Below, piece after piece: positions 59,526 through 64,000 of a stretch of 64,000 bases of DNA. The stretch is from Sarcocystis neurona (Eukaryota > Apicomplexa > Conoidasida > Eucoccidiorida > Sarcocystidae), in contig KL647288.1 in the NCBI GenBank assembly GCA_000727475.1, positions 9,922,055 through 9,986,054 of the forward strand. Reading direction: 5' to 3'. The notes under the pieces were generated by a model. The model had not been told where the DNA came from, searched no databases, and worked only from the letters and a program-made list of their open reading frames with translations. Every line of letters begins with the position of its first letter. Within the stretch, counting starts at the first letter, position 1. A program made the position numbers and the translations under genes.

Positions 59526-60773
59526 ATGGCTGACCCACCAGGGACGCAGCACGAGGGAGCGCTTCAGCACCCCGAAAGCTCCGATGAGAAACTTCTACAA
59601 AGGAAGGAAGATATACCAGAGTGGACTAACAATCTGATCAAGGAACACAAAGTCGTCGTCTTCCAGAAACCGTGAGTTGGAATGGCACATCAGACGACCT
59701 CGATAGCGCGGCTCCAGGAGCACATAGGTTTCAGCCGGCTTGCCTCGCAAATGGTCGCCGTTTGGGGGGAGTTGCAGTCTGTTTGTTCAATAGGCTACAC
59801 CGTGTGTGGCCGGTGTAGGTTGGTAAGGCGAGTCAGCGCGTGAAAATACCACTGAAGCGTGTCCATCTAGACCGCGAGATGCGTGTGTGAAATTAATACG
59901 ATGTTGGGGCACGTGCAAGTGAGACCACAACTGTCTGTTTTCTGTTGCAGCGGGTGCCCTGCTACTGTCCGCACCATCGATACTATCAGACGTGCGAATC
60001 CCGAAGACCTCGTAAGTGGTGGGGCAGCGAAGAGACCGACAAAAAGACAGTGTGAAACTATCAGGAGGGAGTCACAGGCTGACGCCACAAGTCCTCATGC
60101 AGCTCCCGCGTTCAAAACTAAGTGTGCGATTTCGAATCGTCTGTAGAAAGTGTACGAGCGAATCACTACCAGGAATTTTGCTGCTACGACTTGCTTTTCA
60201 GCACATCGTTGATCTCGAAAACAACCCGTGGCGCGAAGACGTTGAGAGCTACTTACAAACTATGACTGGTGGCCGTGCTCTACCACCCGTATTCGTAGCG
60301 GGAAAACTGATAGAAGACGTGGTAAGCGTACACGCCACACGGGTACAATGGACGGGTGGCTACACAAACTACAGAAAGTTGTATCGCCCTGATCGTCGCA
60401 AAATGTTGTTCAGTACGCAGAACTGGAGGGCGAATCAGTATTTCCCGCAGCTTCGTGCGCGAGCTGCTGTGCTTCACAGGGAGGCCCGTAGAAATACGAA
60501 GGACTTCTGCACAAGAATACACCTGATTTGCAATCTTCCATGCATGTAAATGTGACTAGTCACACAAGCTGTAGACGATTTGTTGATTGCCAGTAATCCT
60601 CATCTCTTTGCACACCATGGATAAAGGCATTGGGTCCAATATTCCTACGCGTCACCACTCTGCGTTGTCTGCGTTGCCAGGAAAATATCATGCAAAACCC
60701 CTCCATGGACAATCTTATGGGGACGGCCCTGAGGCTTCAGCAAGAAGCCGCAAAAGGTCTTCAGAATCCGTAG
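59526..60773 (+). CDS. monothiol-type glutaredoxin, unit 4
   Basis: Exons 59526-59671, 59951-60011, 60202-60321 and 60681-60773 join in phases 2, 0, 0 to give 139 residues. Glutaredoxins reduce disulfides or carry Fe-S clusters using glutathione. Here the first strand and active site read HKVVVFQKPGCPATVR, a CPxT motif with a single catalytic cysteine. The cis-proline loop is TGGRALPPVFVAGKLIEDV, where the usual GG after the strand is replaced by ED. The last helix is in exon 4 (NIMQNPSMDNLMGTALRL). Exons 2 and 3 have exactly the sizes of unit 2, showing common descent with the motif-less units. The N-terminus is about 15 residues longer than in units 1 and 2. The motif resembles neither classical CPYC nor CGFS, so activity needs testing. 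Confidence 0.85.
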
Positions 60774-61999
60774 ATTTTGGCGGTGTCCAGCTAACCACAG
60801 TGTTGTTGACGCAAATGTGCAACGGTAGACCAGTGCCACATTTCACATGTGAGCGCCGCCTAAAGAGAGTATCACTCATCGAACGGTATACTGTGTGTAA
60901 ACGTGCGCGTCCTTGTCTTTCTTGTATTGCTGAATACCGACACCTTTCCAGAGAAACTAAGACGTGCTCCAGCCCGCATTCGTGAATTTCTTTAAAAATC
61001 ACTTTGCCTTTTCGTTGATAAAGTCTTACATTTCCAGTTTCAGGTCTCAGTTCTATGACTCCCTAATTAACCAATTAATCCCACCCTACAGCCACGTCAC
61101 ATGGGAGATGGGCTTGAGCATGACGCAAACGGAGTTGAAAGACACCGTATACTGACTCAGGTCTGTGCATCTTAGACGCTATTTCAGTGAGCTCCCACAC
61201 GCGACACGAGCGCACGAAGCGGCAGCTGAGTATCCAACGCACACAACAAAAGTCAGCATCGTCTCTGTGGTCAACAATCGCGAAACTGTGCGTGCCCAGC
61301 TGAAGCGTGTTAACAGCCGTAATTTCACGCGTAGCTGTCGGGCAAGGAGCGTGACGTGCACACCCATACCGTTCAGCTTTCTAGATGTCTACCGTAGGGC
61401 TCTTGTCTATCGATACTTCTACGCGCAGCAGTTCAAACCCACTCGCCACCAGAGAGTTTTCTGTCGGTAGCGCTAAATAAGTCGCACCCACAAGACGGGC
61501 GGCTACGCGTATTACCCAGTGAACATGTTGCTGCGGCCTCTGGTCTTTACCCTTTTATAATGCATTGTCCCCTAGATTTCGGTGAAATAGTATTCTCTGC
61601 GGTTTTATCCGCCAAGGCAGTTTCCTCGCAACTACCACTGTCGTGCCACAGGACGCCATTAGCACTCAACATGTGAGACGACATTTCATAACAGAATGTG
61701 GAGCACAGCAAGGCCCTTTTCTGGTCAGCGAGTCTCACGTTTATCGCCCACTTGTGTACGGTACTGATACCTTTTCGCCACAAAGGATTCTCGCTCACCA
61801 TCGTGGCACCATATGAAGCATCTAAAGAAGCATAAACGCTGGTGCGCAATTATATGTGCAGCATGCGTATACCACCTGCTAAGAAGTGAGCAGAAAAAGT
61901 ACCGCGGAACGCACACAGCTCCGAAGTACTTCAGCAACCTGTTCGTGGGCCACACACGCCCCGTCTGCAGGTTTGTGAATCCTGAAAAAAATCTCTTAG
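60774..61999. other. intergenic, one doubtful frame
   Basis: An open frame at about 61165-61470 (plus) has plausible composition (DVYRRALVYRYFYAQQF) and follows an acceptor-like ACTCAG, but it has no ATG or partner exon. Confidence 0.35.
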
Positions 62000-62410
62000 G
62001 CGCCCTCGTGCTGGCGCTACCAACCGTATTTCATAGATGTGTTATGTTTGTTCTGCCTGGTCTTCGCCATCATCTCCCACATCTCGAGCTCCTTTTCTGC
62101 TGCCTCCGCAGCGAGCCAGTTGATCTGTAGCATGGAGGCACCCACAGCACAGCAGTATGTTAAAAAAGGGCATACGGACGCCCAAAAGCTGCTGGCAGAA
62201 ATCAGACATTTAATTTCGTTCGCGTTCTCTAACTGCACTGGGCACGTACTGGCAAACTGCCACAGACACCTCTCCTTAGCGGCGGACACGTTTCCGCCCG
62301 CCAACACTAGGAAATTCAATGAGGACTCGCAGCAAGAAGCAAATGGAAAGTGTGTTACCAAGCCGGTTGGCCACCACAAGCATCTACGCACGCATTTCAT
62401 GCTTTCATAA
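62000..62410 (+). CDS. possible exon of a small cysteine-containing protein
   Basis: The frame opens after CTCTTAG (possible acceptor ending 61999). It passes a very hydrophobic stretch (LCLFCLVFAIISHI), then an ATG at 62132, an amphipathic helix (YVKKGHTDAQKLLAEIRHLI), four cysteines and an NCT sequon, and ends at TAA. With an upstream ATG exon it would look like a secreted protein. Without one, the ATG at 62132 gives 92 residues. The minus strand is also open here (62538-62017), so the strand is not certain. Confidence 0.35.
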   Translation, partial: APSCWRYQPYFIDVLCLFCLVFAIISHISSSFSAASAASQLICSMEAPTAQQYVKKGHTDAQKLLAEIRHLISFAFSNCTGHVLANCHRHLSLAADTFPPANTRKFNEDSQQEANGKCVTKPVGHHKHLRTHFMLS

Positions 62411-63706
62411 TTGCGTGTACTGTCAACATCGAATATTCGTATTATGTATTCAATCGTGTATATCGTGCACGTACGTGAGAGTATCATATAGAAAACCGTA
62501 CCCGCGATTCTATAGAGATACAGCCACGCGATTTCCATGCGGGGATGGACACGCGCTTTCAGCTACGCAAGCAAATGTTATGATGTTATTTATGTCTGCT
62601 ATCCATGTCCACCGGCAACGCGCAGCTTAAGTACACAGACATCTGACAGTGTCTATACCACGCCTAAACTCTTACAGTACGTAACCGTGTATATGCCACA
62701 GGGGCATTTGCTCACGCACAAAACCGCCCGCTAAATGGTCGTGTCCACGTGATATGTCAAAGGTCACACGCACATTTGATTGATCTACCAAACAGAGTAA
62801 ATCTCTGCAAGTATGCCTCTCCCACTTCGTTATTTGTGTGCATTCACATGTGTGCCTTTGCGGTGGACACATCGTAACTACGGCACCTTCTACGATAGGT
62901 GCAATTCCACCGTAGGTGGCTGCACCTTTGCAAATTCCGTGTTCCCTTACCTGGTGTTTCCGCTTCTGCATTGCACGAGGTTCGACGGTCTGCACGATCC
63001 CCTTATCCTTTACGCTCCACACATTCGTGGAAATATTCAGTTTTGTTCTTTTGACGTGTGCCGGCGTGGCGTGTAACTGGTAGTTCAACTGCCTGTGCGT
63101 TCCAAGCGCAGCAGGTCGCAAGGGACATCCAAAGTGTGATGCACTGCAAGCTGCCCGTCTCACATCCATTTGTTGGTACACCTCCACACCGTCGTGGACA
63201 TTTTCAGCTTCTGCCAGTTCGCGTGCAGAGGCGTCGCCTGTGCTTAGAGATTCACTTCCTTGTAGGTAGGAGGCGTCCCGCCTGCCACTCTGTGAGTGAT
63301 CGCGTACATTTTCCTTCACCTATACGTAGGTGGGCTTCCAACACGTGCATACGTATGCCGATGCACACGTGCCCACTGGCTGCTCCAGAAAAACTGACCT
63401 GCCCCCTCGTGCTTTGTGTCACACCTATGTATACCTCCCGTTTACCCACACTTGTGCACCCTTCCTACACACATAGGTACTGACACACATTCGCCACACA
63501 CGCGCAGACCCACGCATGTGCACACCGTCCTTGTAATGCTACCCCTGCGCGCCAGCTCTACTGGTTGCTGCCGCCGCCCTCCCGCCTGTCGCTAGTGGTG
63601 CAGCCGCTGTTGGTATTCCTGTTTGCTGCTGCTGCCGGTTATGGTGAAGCGGCCACGCCGTCAGCTTAAGGTGCTGTACGGCACTAAAACAACACTCTTG
63701 TTTCAG
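62411..63706. other. unassigned DNA, possibly an intron of the gene at the right edge
   Basis: A minus-strand frame (63319-62672) and plus-strand stretches around 63080-63200 both have protein-like patches, so I leave the region uncalled. CTG/CCG-rich DNA at 63545-63660 lies just before the exon at 63707. Confidence 0.35.
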
Positions 63707-63900
63707 AAGGGGTTCCTATAGTCTCGGCCATATCGAAGTCGAGTCCACGCACAACGACAAAGTCTACTACCAGGCAGCTGTTCAGTTTGAGTGTACAAAC
63801 ACTGTGACAAATTGTTGTCCGTCGCCCTATCAAGAAGAAACTGAGCGTTACCGGGCTGAAGGTGCGGTAGAGGTGTCTAGCACTGGAGAGCGGCACAAAC
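63707..63900 (+). CDS. internal exon of an unidentified gene continuing to the right
   Basis: A strong acceptor (ACACTCTTGTTTCAG) is followed by 194 open bases of ordinary composition (SLGHIEVESTHNDKVYYQAA, then a cysteine-containing stretch NCCPSPYQEETERY) and a donor-like C|GTGTGC. The exon would start in phase 2 and end in phase 1. The acid/base balance and lack of repeats support coding on this strand. No family recognised. Confidence 0.45.
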
Positions 63901-64000
63901 GTGTGCAAACGTCTACACAAGCACGTATATGTACGCATATTTACGTGCAGATGCGTATACGTGTACGCACGTGTATACACGTACGTACAGATGTATACAT
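63901..64000. repeat. CGTA/CATA microsatellite at the right edge
   Basis: ACGTATATGTACGCATAT-type units, like those in the introns of the left half, consistent with an intron. Confidence 0.7.

Noticed and set aside
54296..63900. Coccidian surface-antigen (SAG/TA4-type) gene
   Set aside because: A signal-peptide-like exon and some cysteine-containing stretches exist, but I could not find the conserved cysteine domain in order, so no such gene is called.
1..64000. rRNA, tRNA genes, CRISPR arrays, telomeric repeats, complete transposons
   Set aside because: No cloverleaf-like stretch with A/B boxes, no rRNA core sequence, no spaced direct-repeat array, no terminal TTTAGGG arrays and no reverse-transcriptase or transposase motifs were recognised by reading. 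A tRNAscan or RepeatMasker run could still find degenerate cases.

Overview
This window is eukaryotic nuclear DNA. It carries spliced genes with GT-AG introns, long CAG/CTG trinucleotide arrays readable as poly-Q, poly-A, poly-S or poly-L in every frame, and many TA/CA/GTAT microsatellites inside introns. That pattern, with homopolymeric amino-acid repeats (HAARs) in the left half and repeat-poor DNA in the right half, suggests an Eimeria-like coccidian apicomplexan. I cannot tell the species, or rule out a close relative such as Cyclospora, from sequence alone.

Left part (1 to about 15 kb): CAG-rich, mostly minus-strand coding DNA. A multi-exon minus-strand gene has consistent 3' exons at 3548 and left of it, at 2568-2612 and at 1926-2063. 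Upstream of them lies several kb of Q/A/S-rich sequence where the reading frame cannot be fixed by eye. A separate minus-strand exon near 9.3-9.6 kb encodes two membrane helices.

Middle (about 15 to 30.7 kb): one very long plus-strand gene. I reconstructed it from eleven phase-compatible exons. It encodes a PUA plus SAM-methyltransferase protein of the RlmI/RlmK (COG1092) type. Its introns hold most of the microsatellites and minisatellites, and the three usual catalytic signatures are badly degraded.

Right part (about 30.7 to 64 kb): repeat-poor and gene-sparse. It holds a minus-strand single-exon membrane-anchored protein (33354-34388), a seven-exon RIO2 protein kinase gene (42712-47977), and a tandem array of four glutaredoxin-fold units (50.3-60.8 kb) with a shared four-exon architecture. 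Of the four, one keeps a CPxT active site, two have lost the active-site cysteine motif but remain open, and one is a clear pseudogene. At the right edge is an exon of a further plus-strand gene. Several minisatellites (20, 82, about 145 and 137 bp) lie between 37 and 42 kb.

RIO2 (40S subunit maturation) and the RlmI-like protein (rRNA methyltransferase family) are both related to ribosome biogenesis, but in a eukaryote their proximity need not mean a functional link. The glutaredoxin array is the most unusual locus: a local family drifting from a redox enzyme to redox-motif-less Grx-fold proteins.
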